Made by a program: the position numbers and the translations under genes
Source: Guadua angustifolia
Taxonomy: Eukaryota; Streptophyta; Magnoliopsida; Poales; Poaceae
DNA: 64,000 nucleotides
Reading direction: 5' to 3'
Assembly (NCBI GenBank): GCA_036346375.1
Contig: CM070515.1
Location: 20,358,423 to 20,422,422, forward strand
Part shown: piece after piece, positions 11,450-22,924 of the stretch
Numbering within the stretch: the stretch's first letter is position 1
How the letters are laid out: the number at the start of each line of letters is the position of its first letter
Notes under the pieces: model-generated
Databases searched by the model: none
Told to the model about the DNA's origin: nothing
Seen by the model: only the letters and a program-made list of their open reading frames with translations

Positions 11450-11745
11450 TAAGTGTCTAATTTTACCATGAATTGGATAGCCCAAATTTAGCTAAGTGCT
11501 CAATTTTACCATGACTTAGATAGCCCATGAGTTGGATAGCTGAAATTTAGTTAAGTATCCAATTTTACCATAACTTGGATAGCTAAATTTTAGCTAAGTG
11601 TCCAATTTTACCATGACTTGGATAGTCCAAATTTAGCTAAGTGCCCAATTTTACCATGACTTGGATAACCCAAATTTAGCTAAGTGTCTAATTTTACCCT
11701 GAATTGGATAGCCCAAATTTAGCTAATTGTTCAATTTTACCGTGT
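11450..11745 (+). repeat. 43-bp tandem array in the CACTA element
   Basis: About seven head-to-tail copies of a unit like CTAAGTGTCCAATTTTACCA followed by TGACTTGGATAGCCCAAATTTAG, with a few substitutions per copy. There are no spacers and no coding frame is kept across copies. Confidence 0.85.
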
Positions 11746-12674
11746 GTTGAAGTGAAGTCTGCTTCTCACATATGTTGAAGTGTGTTGACTAAAATTTTTT
11801 ATTGTATTCTGTTCATTACATCTTATAGTGTTTTCATTACATTATACAACTTTACACATTATCTTGAATAATAAGGCATATAGTTCTATGTTTTTATGTA
11901 ATCTTTTTGTTTCAGATGGTATGTCATCTAGTGTGACAAGGGCATATCACAGACGGTTCTATCCTAGAACCGTCTGTGATGAGGGCTGTGATTAGCCCTC
12001 ATCACAGACGATTCTAGTTTAGAATCGTCTGTGATATTAATTTTCATTGATGGTTCAAAAACCATCTGTGATGACCTATTGTTATCACTGACATTTCGGT
12101 ACAGACGGTTCTGTGATGTGGTTTGTAAATCATCTGTGATGTGCAGTTGTCCAGTAGTAGAAGCGCAAATAGACTGTGCCTGGGCTCGTCTGAAGGCGAG
12201 TTAGGCCAGCACGACACGGCAGGCATGACGGGTCATCACGGCCTGATACGGTTCAGACACAAAGCACGATAGATCCGTACTGGACCGGCGCGGCATAGCA
12301 CAATGCCCAGCTCTATCCATGATTTTTTTAGAGGAAACAACAGGGGAAGCCCTTGCTATGAAATATATTAAACGGGACCAAAGAAAATAGGAGAACAATG
12401 CTGGTGAGAAACCGGCCAAAGGAAATTAGACAAGCCTAGAACCCCAAGCAAGAAAATCCTCGCGGAGATTAACAGGCAACCTAAAGGATTGCAAACGAAA
12501 TTCAGAAAGACACCAGTCCTTCCAAACCAAGAAACTAACTGGCATGGATCTAAAAATTGTCATTATGCTGCTTCCAAATTCCCCATGAGACAATCATGAA
12601 GGCATCCATGAAGAAAGGCGCTTGATCATTAGAAGAAGCAACCGAAAATCTCGGAAGATACCAATGTCGAGATC

Positions 12675-15600
12675 CTAGGAAATATGCAAAGCATTCCAGC
12701 AACTTTTACTAAACTGACAATTAAAGAAAAGATGGGCTCTAGACTCTTCAACAGCAAGGTTGCAAAGGACACAGTTATAGTCAGATCCGGAATTGGGCAA
12801 TTCTTCCTCCGAAGCAGTTGCCTTGTATTGAGCCGATCCCAGCAGAGCAACCAGGCAAATACTTTGAGCTTGGTTGAACATTTGCCTTTCCAAATCCAGA
12901 TAATCGGCCCGGAACAGAGACTTGGTTGAAAACCATCTTGTAGAACCTACTGGGCTCGAAATCCTGAGAATTCCAAATATAGGACCATTCATCCAAATTT
13001 TCATTTATGGAACCAACGGACTGAATTAAGCAGTAAAGATGTTGAAGTTCCTGGAAGGCCTGATCTGATAGAGGTAAATGAAAGTTCTCGGAGATCGCCG
13101 GATTGAGGATAAAGGAGGCCACATTAGAAAAGCCATTCTTGACGAAGGAATATAGGTGCAAAAATTTATATCTTAGATGCATGTTGTTCCACACATCGTC
13201 CCAGAAGAGGGCAGTATCCCCCCGACCGACACGACATCGGGTGATTCCTTTGAATTAATCCAAAGAGAGAGGACATCTTTCCACCAAAAGGATCCTTTCT
13301 TTATTGAGGCCTGCGGAAGAACAGAATGGTAGTAGGAGGACTACACCAGATGAACCCAGGGAATGTCTTTTTTATTGAAAAACTTGTGCAAGAATTTAAG
13401 CAGCAGAGCACTATTATGAGTTTTCAGATTGATTACCCCCAGCCCTCCTCTGAGCTTAGGCTTGCAGACCTTATCCCATTTCACCAAAGATTTGCTTATC
13501 CCATTGATATCATTCTTCCTCCATAAACAAATCCTCCTAGCTCTATCGATGCGGTTAATGACCGCAACGGGCAGCTTGAGTGAACACATAGCAAAAGTAG
13601 ACATAGAGGAGACTACAGAGTTCACCAGCTGTAGCCTGCCCTCGAAGGAGAGCAGGGAAGAAAACGAGGTCACCCTTCTACAAATCCTGTTAACCATGGA
13701 TTCAAAATCTTTGATCTGAGGTCTAGTGGAACCCATAGGAAGACCCAGGTAAGTAAAAGGGAAACTCTGAACCTTACAACCAAAGAGGCCAGCCAGGGGT
13801 TCCATTTCATTATCGGTCAAGTTAATGGGAAGCATACCAGACTTGGAGTAATTGATTCTTAGCCCAGTGGCAGCCGAGAAGGATTGGAGCAGACCTTTCA
13901 GCGCAAAAAGCTCTTTCTGACAAGCCTTGGCAAAAATGATGGTGTCATCAGCATATTGAATAACTGAAAAATCCGCCTGAGAGCCTAAGTCGAGCGGTAA
14001 GGAAAGGATTCTCACGCTTTGTAATTGCTCAGATGTATTGTAGCAAATCAGCGGCAATAGCAAACAGGAGCGGAGAGATTGGATCCCCCTATCTGACCCC
14101 CTCTTGCAGTGGAAGAAGGACCCAGGAATCCCATTGAGTAAAACCGAAGTAGAAGCCGAGCCAAGAATGTCAGCCATCTAGCAAAGCCATTTACTAGGGA
14201 AACCCAATGCCGAAAGCATGGCAATGATAACACTGTGCTCGACGGAGTCAAAAGCCTTAGCAAAATCAAGCTTGATGAGCACAATTTTCCTTTTGGAACT
14301 TTGACAAAGGTGGACATATTCAAAGGTCCAAACCAGGCAGTCTTGGATTGATCTACCCTTGATGAAGCCATACTGATTCTTATGCACAATAGTGGTGATG
14401 ACTGAATTAAGCCTAGAAGCCAGCAGCTTAGTAACCAACTTGACACTAAGATTAAGCAAGGATATAGGTTTGAAGTCATTCGAGTTTTCAGGGTTGTCAG
14501 TTTTGGGAACAAGAACAATGTAAGAGTGATTAATGGGAGCCAGGGAAATGTATCCCTCATGAAAATCAAAACAAAGCTTATAGAAATCATCTTTGATAAT
14601 GTGCCAAAACTTTTTGAAGAACATTCCATTGAAACCATCGGCGCACTATCAGAATGGAATTGAGCCACCACATTATCAATCTCATCAGTAGAGAAATTGG
14701 AAACCAACCCTTGGAGGTCACTCCTCGGAGAGATGAGATTTTGAAGGTCGAAATATATGGTTGGATTGTCAGAGATCCCCATTCTAGCTGAGAAAACAGA
14801 GAAGAGCAGATTGGCCTTGGCATTATGATCATAAAGAATATCCCCATCTTCAGAGATGAGAGAAGTGATCAGATTATGCCGGTATCTCTCAGTAGCCTTG
14901 CTATGAAAGAACTTTGTATTCTCATCTCCAAGTTGAATCCAACGAATCTTACATCGGCTCCTCCAGAAGGAGTTCACCAGGTTAACCAAGTGAACTTTAA
15001 GAATTGACCTGAAATTCCTTTCATGAATGTATAAGGGTCTGTGTTGTTCAATACTGTCTAGAACTGCAGTGCAGCGAGAGCAGTGAGAAATCTGATCTGC
15101 AATGATAGAGATGTTCTTTTTCCATCTGGAAAGGGTAAGCTGAAGACAAGCAAATTGGACTTGAATATTTGATACTGCCGAAAGATCGTCATGATGATGC
15201 TGAAGCCAACTATGCTGAACAACCTGCGAAAGATCCACCCGATGAAACCAGAATTTTCAAATCTAAACACCGTGCTCTTAGGGATATGAGTCTGAATCTA
15301 GGCAACACAGGGGATATGGTTGGACATGGTTCTAGACAAAGGTAACCAAAGAGTAGCAGGGAAAGAGGTTGTCCAGTGAGAGGAGGTGAAACACCAATCC
15401 AACCGCTCCAAAAGGGGGTCCTCTTGCATGTTACTCTAGGTGAATTTCATACCTTTGAGGGGAATCTCAATAAAGCCAAGCTCAGTGATGATACCATCGA
15501 AGGTTCGGGCATCATGAAGCCTGCCCCTCCGGTTTGTTTCTATCCAGAGAGCTCCTATAAAGGTTGAAGTGCCCCATAAGCATAAGATCCTCATCATCTT

Positions 15601-16018
15601 GAATGAAGAGATTGGACAACCAGTTCAAGAACTCAGCTTTGGAAGACCCAGCGCAAGGACCATAAACCAAAATGAGGGTCCATATTTTCCCGTTGTGCTT
15701 GGCTCTGAACTTAATGGAAAGGGCGATGAAGGAGCTAAAAATGACCCGACCCTCAAGAATAGACCCAACCCAGGCAATGAGAATCCCACCAGATGCCCCA
15801 ACAGAGGGGCAAAACACAAACTGGTTGAATCTCTTGGGAGCAATAGTTTTGAGAACTGAGTGATTAAACATGGCTCTTTTCGTTTCCTGAATGGAAAAGA
15901 TCAAGCAACCCGAGTCCTGAATCTTCAAACGAAGTAAATTGCACTTACTTGGATCATTCAAACTCCTGACATTCCAGTTAAGGATATTCCAATTGCGACA
16001 ACTGATATTTGGAGGCAT
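12675..16018 (-). pseudogene. LINE ORF2: endonuclease-reverse transcriptase
   Basis: Blocks in order on the minus strand: an apurinic-type endonuclease from about 15985 (LNWNVRSLND, SIQETKRA, MGHFNLYRS); a linker with WIQLGDENTKFFHSKA near 14950; the reverse transcriptase core with KPISLLN, NQYGFIKGRSIQD and LDFAKAFDSVEH (14560-14240) and the catalytic YADD at 13955-13944; then a C-terminal zf-RVT CxxC-H-C finger (CVLCNLAVEESRAHLFFNC) near 12760. ORF2 of plant L1 elements nicks target DNA and copies the RNA at the nick. Here it is split over at least five frames, with a stop in the endonuclease-to-RT linker near 15435, so it is dead. Confidence 0.88.
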
Positions 16019-16379
16019 GAAGTTGATGAAATGTCCAATTGCCAAAACTAATAGGGAGACGCAAAGAAGAATTGATGTCAACCCAAAACCTAACCGGGGG
16101 AATGAAAGTGCAGGACGCAGCGGAGCAAATCCTGGGCCAAACCATGCCTTGAACGTAACCCCCCCAGGGACCAAGAAGAAACCAACTAAATGCAGGATGC
16201 CCACAACACAAGTAAACTTCCCTTTCCCAGTGAAGAAAGTCGACAGACATAATCGTATACCAGAGACAACCAGAGGAATAGAAGACAACATTGTCATAAT
16301 TACAAAAAAAGGCAAACAAAAGAGTAGACCGATCCTCGCACCCCTCTTTGAACAGCAGCCAGGACCCTTCATTCCAGAG

Positions 16380-19300
16380 AATCATCCTTAGACAGAGCAT
16401 CCCGGCCACCTCCTCAGGAGAGAGGCCACACTTCTCGACTCCGATCTTCTGAATGGCATTAATGGAGATCATGGGAGTGAATTCTTTGGATACTTCAATA
16501 TCATTAAGTGAGGGGAATTGTTGTAAAGCTTGATGACTTTGTGACATATTACGGAGGGGAGCGGGATTACCGTCTGCCTTTGAAGGAGACACATTATCCG
16601 TGCCCATAGGAGCTGGATTCCTTTTGAAGAGGGAGGCAACACTCGGCTGCTCTGAAACCCCTGTATTTGTCCTGCAACCTCTTACTTCTCCTATTTGACG
16701 AAGCTAGGAGTTGATGGACAGGAACATCAAGCCAACTGGAGTTGAGCAGGTCATCAGGAGACTCGGCATTGGAGGTCTGAGCAGCTTTCCTCTTTTTTCC
16801 GTAGACCACCGAGATTCTAGAGTGGTAATCAGGAATCTCCACTTGAACCAATTCCCGAATTGAAATGCCTGATTGCCTCTGAGTGTCCCGATTGATGCTG
16901 GCCTGTGGAGGAGGTAGCAAAAGAGGAGCCACTGTACCGAGGGACACCTTGGGGCAGAAGATTCTAGGAGTTACCAGCGATATCTTGAAAACCTTCCCGA
17001 TATCAAAGATCTCAATGAACTGGAGCAGGGGGGACTTGTTCGGCACCAAAATTCTGACAGTTGATTCATTAATGCCCACTCCCCTGGAGATGTTGAGAAG
17101 AAGAGAGGAGCCAGATACCCTACAGACCGAGTGGTCAGTTGCTGAAGCTATCTCAATAGAAGGCAGGAATTGCGTTGTCTGCAGGGAGCAAATTTCGGAT
17201 TCTGCATTGCCCTGATCAGCTGGTGTGTTATCCAGATCCATAGGTTCATCATTAGAGAAATCAAGATCCTCCAGCTCAACTTGCTGCTGCTCAGCTTGGA
17301 CTGCCTGAACCACCTCCTGATTAGGCATGTTGTTGTTCAGGTTATTCCAATTGTGAACGTTGTCAGCAGGCTGAAATAGATTTTGAGCAGCCAGATCCCA
17401 AGCTGGGTCACCTTGGTTCTGTGGCTGCTCTTGAAATGGTTGAATCACCCCGATTCTGATGCTGATCCTCAGGGAAATTTGCCCCCCCCTAAATTGTGGA
17501 ACGGCTGGTCCTCATCCGGCAACATATTAGCATCCGAGAATTCATGATGAAGGATGATAATTGGGATAGTCCAAGAAGAGGCCGCTCCGTTGGGACCGGA
17601 ACCAACCTCGATAACCAAATTCTCGGACGCCGACCGGGTCATCGAACGTATTAATCGAACCAGACATGCGAAAGGGACCTCTCATCAAGTCGCCATCTAA
17701 CAAGACGATCGAAAGAAGCACAAGCTTAGTCTAAAAAGGCTGGAGAGCGTAAGTCCAAAGGAAAATTGAGTAGCATGAACTAGCCCACTCTTAACGTAGG
17801 GTGCATTCCTAGCATTTTGACCCCTATCATGATGATGGAAGTGCACCCTAACCCCCGCGATAAAGTGATCACCAATGTTGAAAAGGATGTCCCGTTAAAA
17901 ATGCTGTTAAGTTGCAGGAGCCCCAACCCTAATATACTTCGGCAAACTCGACGGACTGGAAAGTGAAATTCAGCCTCAATGTGATCCTTGACCTGAAGCA
18001 GAAAGTCGTCGTAATCTTCTTGATCAAGCACCCCATCCTGATCAACAGCAATCACCCATTCATCATGATTTCTTGGCGGATCCCCGCTGATGTTAATCGT
18101 CATTCTGTCAGTCCGGAGAGGACCACCCTCATCAACTTGGACGTGTTCAGGGATGAACCTAGTCGGGTCAAACTGAAAGTTCGCCATGGAGACAGCGGCG
18201 GAGCTATCACTCTGAGCTGAAAGAAGGGGAAGTTGAAGGGGCTGATGAGAGAGCCGGGAAGATGAATAGATGTTTGAGATGTGGGGCCGAGCGATGGGAG
18301 GGGATATCAGCCCCTTCGAAGCAGCAGATGACCCTTTTACCCTCCATTTAAACCGTTGATTGAGAAGCCTTTGAAGGCAAGATCCAATCGAATGGCCATA
18401 GTTAAAGCAAAAGGAGCACCTGGAGGGGTTAGTGAAAGAGAGGACACCCTTCCCTAAACCCAAACGGTGGGAAACCACAGGGGCGAATGACCGGTTAGAG
18501 ACAGGAGCACAGAGACGATTTCCAAGGCTAGTTTCCCTGTCAACATCCTGACAATACATTAAGGCATCGTCAGAGGGATAATGGCAGTCATTGGGAACCC
18601 TCAACGCCTTTTGAACCAGGGGGGCTGAACAATCAACATGAGCAAAGGAGTTTGAATTCAAATTAGAATTGAAGCTGATGTCCTTCATGGCAGAAATAGA
18701 TTTGGAATGCAATCCAGAAGAACTAAGCTCCGGTTTCTGACCAACAAGGAAAGAAAAACTGGAGGAAATAGCCGGGGGAACTTTAGGCAAAGGACAGAAA
18801 AACCCTCCAACTCTGATAAAATTGGACAGACAATCAAGAGAAGCAGATTCATCCAAAAAGGAAACTCTTTTGTTCCTGAGACGATCACCATCAAGATCAA
18901 CAGAAAACCTCCGATAACAACGGATGGAGGACTCTGCCCCCAGATTGACCCGAAACTGGGAAGACCGGATGAACCTATCTTTATCAGCATGCCAGAAAGG
19001 ATCACGATCCCTCCAAGGGTAAAAATATATATCCAGATGCTGCGTGGTGATCCTTTTGAGAGAACAAAGACAGCGACCAACCTGACCGTTCGCGACCGAG
19101 AACCGAAAATGACGGCCGGAGATCAGAGCAACGTGAAAACCTTCTGGCTTACCTCCAAGAACGGAGCTCAAGGCTAGGGCCGCTGAAGATGAATTGAGCT
19201 GAAAGAGTACCTTCTGAAGAATGCCAGCAGAAGAAGGAACCTTTAGGAGAGGCCACATCATGATGAACCGTGGAGTTTAAATCCCTCTTGACGCTTAGCT

Positions 19301-19883
19301 GGAAGCGGAAGCCAGGGCTGAAATCCAGGTTAATCCCTTCCACTGGAGGGTGAAGGTCACAGACCTCAGAAATGGCCGGAGAACGAATAGGAGAACCCGA
19401 GCACCGACGAACTGAGAAGCTCCTAGAATATTTAGGAAAACACCAGTTGCTCTCTTCCTTAGAAAGCCAAGCTTGGAGGTCCTTTTCCCAGTTCGGACCA
19501 CCATCTCTCCAGAGGAAGAAGGACACGTCGAAGGTGCTTGAGATCACACGGTTGAGACGGAGAACCCAAAGAGCAACTTTCTTTGAAGCCACTGAGAAAC
19601 GGAAATGAGTTGCAGAGGCCTGAAGGACATGAAAACCAGCCGGAGCCCCTCCCAGGATGGAATGCAGAGAGGAGGCAACGGACAAGGCATCCAACCGAAA
19701 GCAAAACCTCTTGAAGACCGCCAGCAGGAAGAAGGAGCCAGCAGGAGCTGAGGAAGCATGATGAACCGGGGAGGAAAGAGAACGAAGTACCCAGGAGTGG
19801 AAGACTTTACCAAGATCGGGGAACCACGAGACCGGTTGGGACGGCCGCCTTCGGAGGAGGGCGTCAAAGTCCCGCGTGACCAT
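16380..19883 (-). pseudogene. LINE ORF1 with internal duplication
   Basis: ORF1 of plant L1 elements is an RNA-binding protein that packages element RNA. A CCHC zinc knuckle (CSFCFNYGHSIGSC) is at 18418-18377. A basic RRSKRLQDKYRGFR block is near 16690, and a GVEKCGLSPEEVAG motif near 16410 marks the C-terminus. Upstream, two similar domains lie in tandem: one includes GFHVLQASATHFRFSVA (about 19650), the other GFHVALISGRHFRFSVA (about 19120). The reading frame shifts between the copies near 19260 and again near 17780 and 16600. Long frames (17780-19261, 19149-19883, 16594-17448) are its remains. Confidence 0.75.
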
Positions 19884-19934
19884 CTCGACCTTTTTCCCAC
19901 CCTACGTAAATATATCCCAGCTCTATCCATGATT

Positions 19935-21125
19935 GATGATCCATCCTGCACATCCGGACAATTTACAACATCATCCAGTTCTTACTACTCGGCGATTGTT
20001 ATTAGATAGTAAGAATTTTGCAGAAACCCAAACAAATCATCTAAAATTCATGTGTTTTCTTCGTTTCTAACAAGACCGTTTAAACGGTATAGTTTCCAAA
20101 GACCACAAAATATCTCGTTCTTCACATGCTTCGGTCATGACAGTGTTTGTTAAAGTTAAAAATACATGATATCTCTCCACACGCAAACACGTACTGCAAA
20201 AGGAGGAGAGAGAAGCAGATATCTTGACCCTTAAGCTTGGGAGTTCTTATCCTTTTGAGAAATCAAGCTAAGCAGCATTGAACGGATGAAGAATATCCTG
20301 TATAGTTTGGTCAGCTTTCGTGCTTGTGTTTCCAGTGGTGGTTATCTCCTATCTGCGTAGGCAGTATTTCTTTCTTGTAAGCTTCGACAGTCATTTCGAC
20401 CCTTTTCCTGCTAGGAAAAAAGAAAGAACGGTGATTAACACGTTGCCCACCGTTCTTCGCAGCGCTTAAGCGAAAAACGAGAGAAGCTGAAAGTTGAAAC
20501 TGCAGGGAACATGTCCCGTCTACATGCAAAACACGTCACGTTAGCGATAATAGCCTGATGCACTGACAAGTCCTCTCTTTTTTTTTCCCCTTTTTTTTTG
20601 GGCTCAGCAATCAGGTGCTCCACAAATTCTTGTTACGGAGGAGAAATTAACAGCTAATTGGAGCCAAAATGGCTCTGCTGCCCTGGTAGACCCGGCAGCT
20701 CAGGCGAAGTGACGACGACGACCACGGCGTCTACACGGCCGCCGATGATATAACAACGATGATGGTAACAAGGGCGGGACGCCAAAATCTCCCTGTTGAT
20801 GATGGTGACAATTTTTTTCTGCTCTTGTCGCATACTTACATTCATTCCTGCCAGTGGAAATCTTGGGCCTAGGGCTGGAATTCCTCTAGTGCTTGTGGCA
20901 GACTGACGGGAACGAGACTGTTATAAAATGCACGGTAAATAGAAGAAATAGGAGACACGAATTTTATACGAATTTTATATGATCAAAAACTCTTAGAGAA
21001 GTTAAACCACTGACACACGAAGGTAAAATTTATTGTATGAGGAGAAATTATAAGAACGAAACTATTCGGTGTATCTCAACCTGTGACTACAAGCGTAAAG
21101 TAACCGTGTGACTCTATATATATAT
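19935..21125. other. Intergenic; possible copia LTR remnant near its right end
   Basis: No supported gene. At about 20945-21000 the stretch around AATAGGAGACACGAATTTTA resembles the LTR edge seen at 45022-45055 (AACAGGAGATATGAATTTTA), so a decayed minus-strand copia LTR is possible. A TA microsatellite is at 21114-21128. Confidence 0.35.
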
Positions 21126-21445
21126 ATAGGAAAATGATTCTATACTCCTGGGTGTACGTACTCCCACCTTCAGTATACCATTTAAATGATGTTGTTATAC
21201 CTCTTTATACTTTTGAGTATACTCTAATACCAATTATAAGATACTTTAAAGTGAGTTCCACGAAAAATTTCACTAAAGTCCACCCTTTATAGCAATATTT
21301 GTTTATATATTCCTTTTACATATGAAAAGGGTATGTAGTAAAAAATAAAGGGTTCTCATGAAATTTTTTCAACTATAGCATTGGAGTATCTTAGAGGTAT
21401 TAGGAGTATACCAAAAGTGATAAAAAGAGTATAAGACTTCATATA
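21126..21445. repeat. MITE, intact neighbour copy
   Basis: The left end GATTCTATACTCCTGGGTGT is mirrored at the right by GAGTATACC...AAAAGAGTATAAGACTTC. Internal blocks (TACTCCCACCT, ATATACCATTTAA, AAATTTCACTAAA, ATATGAAAAGGGTATGTAG) match the split copy at 21506-21604 plus 42450-42712 and, more weakly, the element at 53258-53608. Non-coding, AT-rich, about 320 bp. Confidence 0.65.
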
Positions 21446-21505
21446 TATATATATATAAAGTGCTATTTCAGATGAAAAGACTTCCTATATATATATATAT
21501 AAACT

Positions 21506-21604
21506 ACTGTGAGTATATACTCCCACCTCTAATATACCACTTAAATAAACGCTTTATACTCCTTTATCACTTTCGGTATACTCCAATAATAATTTAAGAT
21601 ACTC
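21506..21604. repeat. Left part of a MITE split by the gypsy element
   Basis: GAGTATATACTCCCACCTCT and the following blocks are one end of the MITE family at 21126-21445. The copy breaks off at 21604, exactly where the gypsy LTR starts, and resumes at 42450. Confidence 0.75.
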
Positions 21605-22628
21605 TGTCGGGCGCATTATACACCAGTACCCTCTTCACCGCACAAAAGCGCATGGGCCCACGGCGCCTAGCAAGCGGTGGGTGCTTACACCCGTCTGTTG
21701 GATGCTAGTCCACGTGGCGTCGGCGCGGCAGTGGCGATCACGCCGCTGCGCCGGCGCCACCAACGTGGCGGCTTTGGCGGCGGCGGGCGAACACGCCGCC
21801 CGGTGCCGGTCCCACGGGCGGCGCGGCGGCAGTGGGCGATCACGCCTGCTTTCGCCGGCGCCACCAACGTGGCGGCTCGGGCGGCAAAGGGCGGCACGCC
21901 GCCTCCGGTGCCGGTCCACGTGGCGGCGGGCGAGCAAGTGGTGCCGGTCCACGTGGCGTCGGGCGGCGGCGGGGCGATCACGCCTGCCGCGCCGGCGCCA
22001 GCCTAACGTGGCATGCGGACGAGCACGCCTCATTTATTCCGCTGCCATGCAAAAGGGTGATGCGGTGGCTTGGCCCTGAAGTTTCTTCGCCAGATCGTCT
22101 TGTGTCGGCGAGCCTGTTGTACCGTGCATGTCGGTCCCAAGGAATTTCACTCTGAGTCGTTCTCTCGACACCTCTCACCTACCACACCGAGAGGTCACAT
22201 TCCTAAGAACCGAGCGAAGGCATGCGCTAGCATTAATTAGCGCCGAGGAACGGGACAACAGGCAAGAGTGTAATAAATACGTAAGATAGGCATGATGACC
22301 TCTCTCCGAACTGCTCATGTAAGCCCGCATATAAGGGCACTTGAGGAAAAAAGAGGGGAAGGAAAATGAAGAGCTGGTCACCCACAAACTTGGTAACGAC
22401 CCTTTCGAGAGGCAATCCAACTTCAAGCAGGAAGTAAGGCTGTTACCCTTCTCCATGGGGGCCTGAACCTGGGGAAAAAATCATTGTGTTCATCTAAATT
22501 TAGACATCAGAGCTCGTTAGTGTGAGGTGCTGGGGTTTCCCTTTGCTAGGGTTAGCCAACTACCGAAGCCACCCCCCTATCGAACAAAACCCGGTCCGTA
22601 GGCTCGGGCTGTCAGTGGAATACACCGG
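21605..22628 (+). repeat. 5' LTR of the gypsy element
   Basis: Matches 41426-42449 with scattered substitutions and small indels. It includes a GC-rich internal array of ACCAACGTGGCGGC and GGTGCCGGTCCACGTGGCG motifs (21710-22015) and a TATA-like GCATATAAGGGC at 22327-22338. The bases after the LTR (CTGTGGGCGCC) look like an altered primer-binding region; no clean tRNA complement is seen. Confidence 0.85.
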
Positions 22629-22924
22629 CTGTGGGCGCCAGTAGGGGAGGTAGTCGGTTTTTCCGATCATCTCTCCATGAAGTTTGGGTGTTTTTCTTTC
22701 GATTCTGGCATTTGAAGATGTTGAGTTCAAGGCGACAGAAGGAGAAGAGTCGGGCCATACTCAGAGTGTGTCCCAAGAACCTCATCAATCGCAAGACCGT
22801 CTCACTCCACCGCAGGTGCTAGTGATGCACCGCGGCGGTGCGGGCATCCGGCCGCGCCGGCCGCCATGGAAGCGCCACCCGGCTCAAAATCTGATGCCGC
22901 CTGTCTTCTCTGGACCACCCTCCG

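Larger units (their letters stand above)
10242..12161 (+). mobile_element. Non-autonomous CACTA element carrying a host exon
   Basis: The left end reads CACTACTATAAAAGG. The right end, inverted, reads TACTACTGGACAACTGC, one base off the CACTA consensus. Both ends carry arrays of a CATCACAGACGGTT-type subterminal repeat in both orientations (10268-10490 and 11945-12150). It is about 1.9 kb and nested in the hAT element. The interior holds a glutathione reductase exon (10858-10981) and a 43-bp tandem array (11450-11745). No transposase is present. This is a Pack-CACTA type element. A 3-bp target duplication is not clear (AAA versus GAA). Confidence 0.72.
9098..12315. mobile_element. hAT-like element with nested cargo
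   Basis: The ends are TAGAGGTGGC (left) and, inverted from the right, TAGAGCTGGG. The 8-bp target duplication TCCATGAT is exact at 9090-9097 and 12316-12323 (repeated at 19926-19933 beyond the LINE). An 8-bp duplication and TAGRG-type ends are typical of hAT. Subterminal DNA is rich in GGTCCGGCACGA-like motifs at both ends (9130-9290 and 12190-12300). No hAT transposase is present, so it is non-autonomous. It contains a captured membrane-protein fragment and a nested CACTA element (10242-12161). Confidence 0.78.
12325..19915 (-). mobile_element. Near full-length L1-type LINE, inactive
   Basis: A 7.6-kb non-LTR retrotransposon on the minus strand, 5' end at 19915 and a short A-tail at 12325-12329 (T run on the plus strand). 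It is flanked by an exact 19-bp target duplication, CCCAGCTCTATCCATGATT, at 12306-12324 and 19916-19934. It carries ORF1 (zinc-knuckle protein), then ORF2 (endonuclease, reverse transcriptase, C-terminal zinc finger). All frames are broken by shifts and stops. The target duplication contains the end of the hAT element and its 8-bp duplication, so the LINE landed exactly on that junction after the hAT insertion. Confidence 0.92.

Noticed and set aside
11450..11745. Regular short repeats resembling a CRISPR array
   Set aside because: Units are directly joined without unique spacers, lie in a plant transposon, and vary between copies; a simple tandem repeat.
15569..16391. Plus-strand frames within the LINE
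   Set aside because: They are antisense to the ORF2 endonuclease and ORF1 C-terminus, which have real domains.
21635..22178. Overlapping GC-rich frames on both strands
   Set aside because: They lie inside the gypsy LTR and follow a repeated GC-rich motif; the same frames recur in the 3' LTR at 41337-42103.
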